A DNA stretch of 13,273 nt from NCBI GenBank assembly GCA_023427125.1, contig JAEZBP010000402.1:1-13273 (forward strand), written 5' to 3'. Below the pieces are notes generated by a model. It saw only the letters and a program-made list of their open reading frames with translations. It was not told the DNA's origin and searched no databases. The translations under genes and the position numbers were made by a program. Positions within the stretch are counted from its first letter, which is position 1, and every line of letters starts with the position of its first letter. The DNA is from Pseudomonadota bacterium. Lineage in GTDB: Bacteria > Myxococcota_A > Polyangia > Polyangiales > Sandaracinaceae. This document shows, in pieces, positions 6,590 through 13,273 of the stretch.

Positions 6590-9052
6590 TCAGCCCTGCC
6601 CTTCCGGCGCCGAGAGCTCGGGCACCACGAGCTCGGGCGGCACCTCGCGGACGAGCTCGCCGCGCTTGAAGAGCGGCGTGCCCTTGCCGCCGCGGGCGAC
6701 CACCGTGCGCAGGCCCGTGATGTCGAAGCGCTTGCCCTTCTCGTTCTCGACGACGAGCGCGTCGGTCGAGCTCTCGAGCACCCGCGCGCCGATCACCTGA
6801 TCGCCCTTGCCGAGCTTGATGAGCTTCACGCCCTTGCCCGGCCCGCCGAGCACCGGGACCTCCTCGTCGGTCGTCAACAGCACGTGCGCCTGCCGGGTCG
6901 CCACCGCGATCCGCCGCTCGCCGTCCGAGAGATCGACCGCGAGCACCTCGTCGCCCGCGTCGGTGCGCATGTAGCGCCGGCCGCTCCGCGTGCTCGGATC
7001 GCGGTGCTGGCGCAGCGAGAAGCGCGTCACCATCCCGCCCTTGGTGATCGCGATGGCGAAGGGCTCCTCGGGCTCGGCGGCGCCCTCGGTGACCTCGGGC
7101 ACCTCGAGCAGGCGCGGATCGAAGCCCATCATCTTCACGATGCGCTCGCCGTCGCCGAGCTTGAACATCGTCTGGATCGGGTTGCCGTAGCCGGTCGTCG
7201 CCGGGACGTCGACGATGCGGCAGACGTAGCAGCTGCCGTGGTTGCTGAAGAACGCGACCGACGCGCGGGTGGAGCCGGCCGTCACGTCCTGGATCGCGTC
7301 GCCCTCGCGGACGCGGGTCGCCGCGACGTCCGTCACCCTCCCCTGCCGCTTCACCCAGCCCTGCTGGCTGAGCAGGACGACCTGATCCTCCTCGACGATG
7401 AACGCCTCGGCGTCGTACTCGGGCTCGCTCGAGGCGCCGCCGATCTTGGTGCGGCGCCGATCGTGGAAGTCGGTCGCGAGCTCGAGCAGCTCGGCGCGGA
7501 TGAGCTTCCAGCGCGCGGGCTTGCTCTTGAGGAGCTGGCCGAGGCGCGCGGCCTCCTTCCTCTTCTCGTCGAGCTCCTTCGTGATGATCAGGATCTCGAG
7601 CTTCGCGAGGCGGTAGAGCCGGAGCTCGAGGATCGCGTCGACCTGCTCCTCGCTCAGCTCGAAGCGCGCGATGAGCTTCGCCGCCGCGTCCTGCTTGCCC
7701 TCCGAGCGGCGGATGATGCGGATGGTCTCGTCGAGCGCGTCGAAGACCTTCACGAAGCCTTCGAGGATGTGGATGCGCTTCTCGAGCTGCGCGAGCTCGA
7801 AGGACAGGCGACGGGTGACGACCTCCATGCGGAAGTCGAGGAAGTGCCGGAGCAGCTCGGCGAGGCCGACCCGCGCCGGCGCGCTGACCTCCTCGACGTC
7901 GGTCGGCACGAGGCAGGTGAGGTTCACCTGCACGTTCGTCTGCAGCGGCGTGTGCTTGTAGAGGTACGCCATCACGAGCTGCGGGTCGGCGCCCTTCTTG
8001 TGCTCGAGCACGATGCGGCACTCGTCGGTGCTCTCGTCGCGCACGTCGAGGAGATGCGGCAGCCGCTTCTTGATGATGACCTCGGCCACCTTCTCGACGA
8101 CGGTCGCGCGCACGACCGCGTAGGGGATCGAGGTGACGATGATCTTCGGGTTGCCCTTGCCGGTCTCCTTCTCGACCTTCCACTCGCCGCGCAGGCGCAG
8201 CGATCCCTGGCCGGTCTCGTAGACCTCGGCGATCTCCTTCTTGCTGCTGACGAGCTGGCCGCCGGTCGGGAAGTCCGGGCCCTTCACGTGCTTCATCAGC
8301 TTCGCGGCCGGCAGCTCCGGCTCGTCGATCAGCGCGACGCAGGCCTCGATGACCTCGCCGAAGTTGTGCGGCGGGATCGAGGTGGCCATGCCGACCGCGA
8401 TGCCCTGGCTGCCGTTCACGAGGAGGTTCGGGAAGCGGGCCGGCAGCACCACCGGCTCGACGTTCTGCCCGTCGTAGTTCGGCCGGAACGCGACGGTGCC
8501 CTGGCCGAGCTCGCGCAGGAGCTCCATCGCGATCGGGGCGAGCTTGCACTCCGTGTAGCGCATCGCCGCCGGCGCGTCGCCGTCGGGCGAGCCGAAGTTG
8601 CCGTGGCCGTCGACCAGCGGCGCGCGCATCGTGAAGCTCTGCGCCATGCGCGCGAGCGCGTCGTAGATCGACTGATCGCCGTGCGGGTGGTACTTGCCCA
8701 TCACCTCGCCGACGACGCGGGCGCTCTTCACGTGGCGCCCCTCGGGCCGCAGCGAGAGCTCGCGCAGCATCGAGTAGAGGATGCGCCGCTGCACCGGCTT
8801 CAGGCCGTCGCGCACATCGGGGAGCGCGCGCGAGGTGATGACGCTCAGCGCGTAGCTCAGGTAACGCTTCTGGGTCTCCTCCGCGAGGGAGGCGTCCTCC
8901 TGGAACATCGGCGGTAGCCCTCCGGAATGGCCGCTGTCAGTGCGGCCGGAATCATGGGGCGGGTCGCCGCCGCTCGCGCCGCTCGTCACGGTCGCGAAGA
9001 GGTCGAGCTGCGAGACTCCCGGTGTGGTCTTGGCTCCCCGGCGTGTCCCCAC
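6590..9052 (-). CDS. parC: Type IIA DNA topoisomerase subunit A (ParC-like)
   Basis: This subunit cleaves and rejoins DNA. The breakage-reunion domain carries SRALPDVRDGLKPVQRR, HVKSARVVGEVMGKYHPHG and the catalytic Tyr166 in AMRYTE, followed by PARFPNLLVNGSQGIAVGMAT, the long coiled-coil/tower region (about 370-520) and a C-terminal beta-pinwheel (about 550-815) with blade motifs such as QQGWVKRQGRV. The canonical GyrA box is not in the first blade, which fits ParC, but RGGKG (787-791) appears in the last. The start is ambiguous. GTG 9052 (used here) gives 820 residues with a 48-residue Ser/Gly/Asp-rich extension containing QLDLF (15-19); GGAG lies 9 bases upstream. ATG 8908 gives 772 residues, puts the Tyr at 118 as in ParC (120) and GyrA (122), and has GGAGGG 9 bases upstream. 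Numbers here count from GTG. Gln127 replaces the quinolone-contact Ser. It is the first gene of a two-gene operon with parE. Confidence 0.92.
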   Translation of the reverse strand: MGTRRGAKTTPGVSQLDLFATVTSGASGGDPPHDSGRTDSGHSGGLPPMFQEDASLAEETQKRYLSYALSVITSRALPDVRDGLKPVQRRILYSMLRELSLRPEGRHVKSARVVGEVMGKYHPHGDQSIYDALARMAQSFTMRAPLVDGHGNFGSPDGDAPAAMRYTECKLAPIAMELLRELGQGTVAFRPNYDGQNVEPVVLPARFPNLLVNGSQGIAVGMATSIPPHNFGEVIEACVALIDEPELPAAKLMKHVKGPDFPTGGQLVSSKKEIAEVYETGQGSLRLRGEWKVEKETGKGNPKIIVTSIPYAVVRATVVEKVAEVIIKKRLPHLLDVRDESTDECRIVLEHKKGADPQLVMAYLYKHTPLQTNVQVNLTCLVPTDVEEVSAPARVGLAELLRHFLDFRMEVVTRRLSFELAQLEKRIHILEGFVKVFDALDETIRIIRRSEGKQDAAAKLIARFELSEEQVDAILELRLYRLAKLEILIITKELDEKRKEAARLGQLLKSKPARWKLIRAELLELATDFHDRRRTKIGGASSEPEYDAEAFIVEEDQVVLLSQQGWVKRQGRVTDVAATRVREGDAIQDVTAGSTRASVAFFSNHGSCYVCRIVDVPATTGYGNPIQTMFKLGDGERIVKMMGFDPRLLEVPEVTEGAAEPEEPFAIAITKGGMVTRFSLRQHRDPSTRSGRRYMRTDAGDEVLAVDLSDGERRIAVATRQAHVLLTTDEEVPVLGGPGKGVKLIKLGKGDQVIGARVLESSTDALVVENEKGKRFDITGLRTVVARGGKGTPLFKRGELVREVPPELVVPELSAPEGQG
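8918..8923 (-). promoter_or_regulatory. Strong ribosome binding site before the internal ATG of parC
   Basis: GGAGGG on the minus strand, 9 bases before ATG 8908. It is the best Shine-Dalgarno match seen in the window and argues for a start at 8908, but the same bases are also Gly-Gly codons if translation begins at GTG 9052. Confidence 0.45.
8929..8947. promoter_or_regulatory. Dyad GGCCGC-N7-GCGGCC upstream of the parC internal start
   Basis: Two perfect 6-bp arms (8929-8934 and 8942-8947) flank a 7-base centre, 5 bases beyond the GGAGGG element. The heptamer CCGGAAT occurs at 8922-8928 and again at 8946-8952, framing the dyad 24 bases apart. It could be an operator or an mRNA hairpin controlling topoisomerase synthesis, but only if translation starts at ATG 8908; otherwise it is coding sequence for Gly/Ser-rich residues. 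Confidence 0.3.
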
Positions 9053-9164
9053 GGCTCTCGGCTCCGCCCCTCGAGCGAGCGCAGATCAACTGGATCTGTG
9101 TTCAGCCCGTGGGATCCGACGGCTCTTAGCAGGCCGACGCCGGCCGGCGCAAGATTTTGGTCGC

Positions 9165-10040
9165 CTAAATGGCGCCGCGGGGACGCTGCTCGAGCAGGCC
9201 GAGGAGGCGGAAAGCCCGGGCGTTCTCGGGATCGAGGACCCGCACCTGCTCGAGCGCCTGGCGCATTCCCTCGACGTTGCGGCGCTCGAAGAGCCCTCCG
9301 GCGAGCGCGAAGAGGGTCTCGAGGGCGGCCTCCCGGTCGGCGTGCTCGACGTGGAATTCGGCGATGCGGCGGAGCAGGAGCAGATCTTCCGGGTAGGTGC
9401 GGCGCAGCTGCTCGAGCCGCTCGCGCACCTGGCCCGCGTGGCCGTAGCGGACGAGGACGGCCATGTCGGAGAGGATCGAGTCGAGCTCGCGGGGCGGCAT
9501 CTGCCCGTCCTCGCCGCCCTCGCGGAGATCGACCGGCGCCTCGCGGCGCGCGCTCGCGCCGACGTCGGGCACGACGCGCGCCGCCTCGACGCGCTGCGTG
9601 TGCTGCCCGCGCGGGGTGACCACGCTCTCCCACTGCGCCGGCGCCTCGGGCCGCTTCACGCGGGTGAGCAGGACCACGCGCTGGCCGGAGTCGGTGAGCG
9701 CGCCGCCCTTGCGTAGGACGGTGGCGTCCTCGTCGTCGCTCTCGCCGTCGCACTCGTCTGCGGCACGGGCCGCGTGAACCGCGTCGGGGTTGGCCACGAC
9801 CGTCACGATCTCGGGGTTGGCTCGCACGGTCACCGCGTGATCCCACGCCGGCCTCCGCGGCGGCCTCTCCGCCAGCCTCTCGACGACCGTGCGCACCTCG
9901 TGGCTCTGCACGATCCCGGTCGGCTCGTCGTCTCGGGGGGCGCGGAGCTCGGCGCTGTTCGCGTTCCTCACGAAGCGGTCGAAGATCTCCTCCGGCTCGA
10001 AGACCGGCCTGAAGCGATCGGTTCGATCGTCCGCTGCCAT
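9165..10040 (-). CDS. Unrecognised protein with C-terminal TPR-like helices
   Basis: The 291-residue protein has no signal peptide or membrane helix, so it is probably cytoplasmic. It starts with an acidic, aromatic segment (FRPVFEPEEIFDRFVRNANS), continues through a long polar, probably disordered stretch (about 30-180), and ends in about 100 residues of amphipathic helices resembling two or three tetratricopeptide units (VLVRYGHAGQVRERLEQL, LLLLRRIAEFHVEHADREAA, QALEQVRVLDPENARAFRLL). The last contains the typical LDPENARAFRLLG turn. Such repeats bind partner proteins; no enzymatic motif is seen. ATG 10040 is used although no clear ribosome binding site precedes it. It lies 82 bases downstream of leuS and 112 or 256 bases upstream of parC, depending on the parC start, so it may be cotranscribed with either. 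I do not recognise a named family; the N-terminal motif may serve as a docking peptide, which is inference. Confidence 0.75.
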   Translation of the reverse strand: MAADDRTDRFRPVFEPEEIFDRFVRNANSAELRAPRDDEPTGIVQSHEVRTVVERLAERPPRRPAWDHAVTVRANPEIVTVVANPDAVHAARAADECDGESDDEDATVLRKGGALTDSGQRVVLLTRVKRPEAPAQWESVVTPRGQHTQRVEAARVVPDVGASARREAPVDLREGGEDGQMPPRELDSILSDMAVLVRYGHAGQVRERLEQLRRTYPEDLLLLRRIAEFHVEHADREAALETLFALAGGLFERRNVEGMRQALEQVRVLDPENARAFRLLGLLEQRPRGAI

Positions 10041-10083
10041 CGTGAGCGCAAAATGCTGGCAGAGCCCCCGAAGCGGCGCAAGA

Positions 10084-10101
10084 GCGCGTCCTTCGACGCG
10101 C
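10084..10101 (-). terminator. 7-bp hairpin downstream of leuS
   Basis: On the minus strand GCGCGTC and GACGCGC pair perfectly around a GAAG tetraloop, starting 21 bases after the leuS stop. No T-run follows, so it is at best a weak or Rho-assisted terminator or an mRNA-stabilising structure between leuS and the TPR-like gene. Confidence 0.4.
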
Positions 10102-10122
10102 CACGTCGCTACTCTACGACGC

Positions 10123-12780
10123 CTACTTGACCACGATCGTGAAGATGCGGCCCGGCACGTAGATCGTCTTCACGACCGACTTGCCCTCGAGGCTGGCCTT
10201 CACGCCCTCGTCGGCGTGTGCCGCCGCCGACACGGTCGCCTCGTCGGCGTCCTTGGCGACGCGCACGCGGCCGCGGACCTTGCCGTTGACCTGCACCGGC
10301 ACCTCGATGACCTCCTCCTCGCAGAGGGCGGGATCGAACGAGGGCCAGGGCGCCGCCTGGATCGAGGGCGCGTGGCCGATCCGCTCCCAGAGCTCCTCGG
10401 CGGCGTGCGGCGCGAACGGATGCAGCAGCAGCAAGAGCGCCTCGACGACCGCGCGCGGCGGCTCGGCGACGCCGTAGAGCTCGTTGTTCAGCACCATCAT
10501 CGCGCTGATGGCGGTGTTGAAGCGCATCGCGGGGATGTCCTCGGTGACCTTGCGGATCGTGCGGTGCGTGAGCCGCAGGAGCGGGTCGCTCGGGGCCGCC
10601 TCGCTCAGCGTGCGGGTCGCGACGTGGAAGACCCGATCGAGGAAGCGGCGCACGCCGTGGATGCTCTCGGTGCTCCAGGGCTTGGTCGCCTCGAGCGGGC
10701 CCATGAACATCTCGTAGAGGCGGAGCGAGTCGGCGCCGAACTCCTTCACGATGTCGTCGGGGTTCACGACGTTGCCGCGCGCCTTGCTCATCTTGTGGGC
10801 GCGCGCGTCGAGCGCGATCGACGGCTCGTCCTTCAAGACGAGCTTGGTGCCGCGCTTCTCGGCCAGCGCCGCGACCTCGGTCTTCTCGAGGCGCTCCACG
10901 CTCAGCTCCTCGCCGGTCTTCTTGTGCAGGTGCTTGGCGCCGGCGTCCTTCACGTCGTCGGCGCTCACGGCCTTGCCCGCCTCGTCGCGGTAGATCGCGT
11001 GCTCGATCTCGCCGAGGATCATCCCCTGGTGAACGAGCTTCTGGAAGGGCTCCTTCACCTTCACGACGCCCTCGTCGAAGAGCACCTTGTGCCAGAAGCG
11101 CGCGTACAAGAGGTGCAGCACCGCGTGCTCGGCGCCGCCGACGTAGAGGTCGACCGGCAGCCACTTCGCGGCGGCCTCCTGGCTCCACGCCTCCTTCGCG
11201 TTCCGCGGATCGGTGAAGCGCAGGTAGTACCAACACGAGCCCGCCCACTGCGGCATCGTGTTCGTCTCGCGCGCGTACCAGCGCCCGTCCTTCTGGAAGA
11301 AGCGCCACTCGAGCGCGCGGGCCAGGACGCCCGCCGGATCGTCGCCCGGCTGGTAGTCCTCGAGCTCCGGCAGCTTCAGCGGCAGCTCGGCGTCGTCGAC
11401 CGCGATCGGCTGGTCGTGCCGGATCGTGAACGCGTCCCCACGTCGCGGATCGCCCTCGGTCTCGACCGGGAAGTAGATCGGGATCGGCTCGCCCCAGTAG
11501 CGCTGCCGGCTGAAGACCCAGTCGCGCAGCTTGTACTCGACGCGGCGGCGGCCCTTCCCCTCCGCCTCGAGGTCGGCGGTGATCCGCGCCTTGAACGCGG
11601 CGGTCGGCGTGCCGTCGTACTTGCCGGAATTGACCGCGACGCCCGGCTCGGTCATCGCCTCCTTCAGCGGCGCCGCGCTCGGCGCGCCGCTCTCGCTGAC
11701 GACCTCCACGATCGGGATGCCGAACTTCGTCGCGAACTCGAAGTCCCGCTCGTCGTGGGCGGGCACCGCCATGATCGCGCCGGTGCCGTAGCCCATCAGC
11801 ACGTAGTCGGCGATCCAGATCGGGACGCGCGCGCCGTTGACGGGGTTGATCGCGTGGCCGCCGGTGAAGACGCCGGTCTTCTCCGGGGTCTGCTGCCGAT
11901 CGCGATCGCTCCGGTTCTTCGCCTTCTCGACATACGCGGCGACCTCGGCGCGACGCGCGTCGGCCGTCACCTTGGCGACGAGCGGGTGCTCGGGCGCGAG
12001 CACCATGAAGGTCGCGCCGAAGAGGGTGTCGGGGCGGGTCGTGAAGATCTCGACGACCTCGTCGTGCCCATCGACGGCGAAGCGGACCTCGGCGCCCTCG
12101 GAGCGGCCGATCCACTCCTTCTGCATCGTCATCGTGCTGGACGGCCACTCGAGCCCCTCGAGATCGCCGAGCAGCCGGTCGGCGTACGCGGTGATCTTCA
12201 GCACCCACTGGCGGAGCGGCACGCGCTCGACCGAGTGGCCGCCGCGCTCGCTCACGCCGCCGATCACCTCTTCGTTGGCCAGCACGGTGCCGAGGGCCGG
12301 GCACCAGTTGACGGTGATCTCGTCCTGGTAGGCGAGCCCTCGGTGGAAGAGCCGGAGGAAGGTCCACTGCGTCCAGCGCACGTACGCCGGATCGGTCGTG
12401 TCGACCTCGCGATCCCAGTCGTAGCTGAACCCGAGCATCTTCAGCTGGCGCCGGAAGGTGTCGATGTTCGCGGCCGTCGTCGCGCGCGGGTGGGTGCCGG
12501 TCTTGATCGCGTGCTGCTCGGCCGGCAGCCCGAACGCGTCCCAGCCCATCGGGTGGAGCACCCGATGCCCCGTCGCGCGGAGGTGGCGCGCCACGATGTC
12601 GCTCGCCGTGTACCCCTCGGGGTGCCCGACGTGCAGGCCCGCCCCCGCCGGATAGGGGAACATGTCGAGCACGTACGCCTTCGGCTTGGCCGGATCCTCG
12701 TCGGTGCGGAAGGTCTTCTCCCGCTCCCAGTAGGCCTGCCACTTGGGCTCGATCGCGCTCGGCTCGTAAGGGTCGCTCAT
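10123..12780 (-). CDS. leuS: Leucyl-tRNA synthetase
   Basis: The 885-residue class I synthetase charges tRNA-Leu with leucine in the cytoplasm. The catalytic Rossmann domain has FPYPAGAGLHVGHPEGY with the HIGH-type motif HVGH at residues 50-53 and the leucine-site WDAFGLPAEQ. The CP1 editing domain is intact: TTRPDT with Thr247, Thr248 and Thr252, and Asp346 in AVPAHDERD, at nearly the same numbering as E. coli, so hydrolysis of mischarged products is expected. A leucine-specific insert (about 605-660) precedes the KMSKS loop, here KMSKARGN at 663-670. The anticodon-binding domain and the C-terminal VQVNGKVRGRV element close the protein. Length is typical for bacteria. ATG 12780 starts the conserved MSDPYEPSAIEPKWQAYW segment; no strong ribosome binding site precedes it. 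No T-box or leader structure fits in the 76-base gap upstream. Confidence 0.97.
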   Translation of the reverse strand: MSDPYEPSAIEPKWQAYWEREKTFRTDEDPAKPKAYVLDMFPYPAGAGLHVGHPEGYTASDIVARHLRATGHRVLHPMGWDAFGLPAEQHAIKTGTHPRATTAANIDTFRRQLKMLGFSYDWDREVDTTDPAYVRWTQWTFLRLFHRGLAYQDEITVNWCPALGTVLANEEVIGGVSERGGHSVERVPLRQWVLKITAYADRLLGDLEGLEWPSSTMTMQKEWIGRSEGAEVRFAVDGHDEVVEIFTTRPDTLFGATFMVLAPEHPLVAKVTADARRAEVAAYVEKAKNRSDRDRQQTPEKTGVFTGGHAINPVNGARVPIWIADYVLMGYGTGAIMAVPAHDERDFEFATKFGIPIVEVVSESGAPSAAPLKEAMTEPGVAVNSGKYDGTPTAAFKARITADLEAEGKGRRRVEYKLRDWVFSRQRYWGEPIPIYFPVETEGDPRRGDAFTIRHDQPIAVDDAELPLKLPELEDYQPGDDPAGVLARALEWRFFQKDGRWYARETNTMPQWAGSCWYYLRFTDPRNAKEAWSQEAAAKWLPVDLYVGGAEHAVLHLLYARFWHKVLFDEGVVKVKEPFQKLVHQGMILGEIEHAIYRDEAGKAVSADDVKDAGAKHLHKKTGEELSVERLEKTEVAALAEKRGTKLVLKDEPSIALDARAHKMSKARGNVVNPDDIVKEFGADSLRLYEMFMGPLEATKPWSTESIHGVRRFLDRVFHVATRTLSEAAPSDPLLRLTHRTIRKVTEDIPAMRFNTAISAMMVLNNELYGVAEPPRAVVEALLLLLHPFAPHAAEELWERIGHAPSIQAAPWPSFDPALCEEEVIEVPVQVNGKVRGRVRVAKDADEATVSAAAHADEGVKASLEGKSVVKTIYVPGRIFTIVVK

Positions 12781-12810
12781 GACCCGCGAGAGCTAGCACG
12801 CCCGCGGCGT

Positions 12811-12845
12811 CGGATCCTCCGCGGTTGGTCGCGACCCGGGATCCG
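12811..12845 (-). terminator. Inverted repeat between the PEGA-protein gene and leuS
   Basis: CGGATCC (12811-12817) and GGATCCG (12839-12845) form 7-bp arms around 21 bases that include the self-complementary GGTCGCGACC (12827-12836). It begins 11 bases after the upstream stop codon on the minus strand. It lacks a T-run; a weak terminator of the PEGA gene or a processing site ahead of leuS is possible. Confidence 0.3.
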
Positions 12846-12856
12846 TGAGTCGGCCT

Positions 12857-13273
12857 CTAGGGCGCTTCTTCGACCGTGCCCTCGGCGGGGCGCAGGCCGG
12901 CGCGCACGGTCTGGTTCCGATCGGCGGTCAGCTCGATGCGGCGGTCCTCGTAGCCCGGCGCGTGGATCTCGATGACGTGCTCGCCTCCCCGGCGCATCCG
13001 CATCGGGCTCGACGCGGGCAGGCCGTCGAGGCTCACCTGCGCTCCGGGCGGGAGGCCCTCCACCGTCACGCTCACCCAGGCCGGCCGGGTCGGCTCCGGA
13101 TCGGCGCGCGGGTCCGGCGCGGCGATCGGCGCGGGATCGACCGGCACGTCGGCCCCCGGATCGGCGACCCAGCGCACCGCGAAGACCACCGCGACGAAGG
13201 CGAGGAGCGCCCCCGCGCCGAGGAGCCCGTAGCGGCGCCACGCCGGCGCCTCCGGCTCCGGCGGGCTCTCGAC
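12857..13273 (-). CDS. C-terminal part of a membrane-anchored PEGA-domain protein, possibly a Ser/Thr kinase
   Basis: The frame is open to the right edge, so the N-terminus lies outside and 138 residues are visible. In order: a short Pro/Glu-rich stretch, an Arg-Arg-Tyr cap, one hydrophobic helix (YGLLGAGALLAFVAVVFAV, visible residues about 15-33), an Asp/Pro-rich linker, and a PEGA-type domain starting VSVTVEGLPPGAQVSLDGLP and continuing with GGEHVIEIHAPGYEDRRIEL. PEGA domains are small surface or periplasmic beta-domains. In Myxococcota the order cytoplasmic part, single helix, PEGA is common at the C-terminus of Hanks-type serine/threonine kinases, which would explain this fragment, but no kinase residue is visible. 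Arg-rich side before the helix predicts the PEGA domain outside the cytoplasmic membrane. The gene ends at TAG 12857-12859, 76 bases before the leuS start on the same strand. Confidence 0.8.
   Translation of the reverse strand, partial: VESPPEPEAPAWRRYGLLGAGALLAFVAVVFAVRWVADPGADVPVDPAPIAAPDPRADPEPTRPAWVSVTVEGLPPGAQVSLDGLPASSPMRMRRGGEHVIEIHAPGYEDRRIELTADRNQTVRAGLRPAEGTVEEAP

Noticed and set aside
4301..8917. A 1538-residue open frame on the plus strand opposite parE and parC
   Set aside because: It is antisense to two genes with intact catalytic motifs, and its Arg/Ala/Leu/Asp-rich composition is the usual mirror of GC-rich codons; no domain is recognisable.
9131..9160. CG-rich palindrome (CGCCGGCCGGCG) next to AAGATTTT as a terminator of the TPR-like gene
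   Set aside because: In the transcribed direction the A/T stretch precedes the palindrome, and the palindrome has no loop, so it does not fit an intrinsic terminator.
8986..10104. A 372-residue minus-strand frame overlapping the TPR-like gene and parC start
   Set aside because: Arg/Gly/Ala-rich shadow frame; the overlapping 291-residue frame has helical repeats and balanced composition.
12781..12856. T-box or leucine leader-peptide attenuator ahead of leuS
   Set aside because: Only 76 bases are available, with no Leu-codon run, T-box motif or terminator/antiterminator pair.
9889..12975. A 1028-residue open frame on the plus strand opposite leuS
   Set aside because: Antisense to a complete leucyl-tRNA synthetase; low-complexity Arg/Leu/Asp/Val composition and no domain.

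Overview
The window is chromosomal DNA of very high GC content with dense genes, strong G/C third-position bias and almost no AT-rich sequence. The gene content (a PEGA-domain protein with one membrane helix, a DUF2490-type outer-membrane protein, a cysteine-rich secreted-protein end, and type IIA topoisomerase, LeuRS and GH65 genes) fits a Gram-negative of the Myxococcota. That placement is inferred from style and protein resemblance, not from a marker-gene comparison.

Left part (1-4297). The end of a cysteine-rich, probably exported protein (1-234, +) is followed by a short-chain dehydrogenase (336-1028, +) whose landmarks match animal-type dihydropteridine reductase rather than FabG-like enzymes. 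A DUF2490-like outer-membrane protein (about 1035-1799, -) faces it tail to tail. Divergently from that gene runs a full-length cytoplasmic GH65 disaccharide phosphorylase (1874-4297, +), which stands alone without a mutase or transporter in view.

Middle (4298-4675). This 378-base spacer between convergent genes holds a 9-bp hairpin over the GH65 stop codon, a degenerate tandem repeat of twelve units with a 21-bp step (4354-4606), and a terminator-like hairpin just after the topoisomerase stop. I see no credible gene in it.

Right part (4676-13273). Five genes lie on the minus strand, read right to left: the C-terminal half of a membrane-anchored PEGA protein (a serine/threonine kinase is possible), leuS, an unrecognised TPR-like protein, and the two subunits of a type IIA topoisomerase (parC-like, then parE-like) separated by 3 bases. 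The topoisomerase pair is clearly one operon. Gaps of 76, 82 and 112 bases between the other genes allow, but do not prove, read-through.

Most of the window is ordinary housekeeping or metabolic sequence, and I found no defence island, CRISPR, mobile element, tRNA or rRNA. The points most worth a second look are the Ser-less DHPR-like reductase, the helically phased 21-bp repeat array, a possible 48-residue ParC N-terminal extension carrying a sliding-clamp-binding-like QLDLF motif (competing with an internal ATG preceded by a dyad and a strong ribosome binding site), and a Gln at the quinolone-contact position of ParC.
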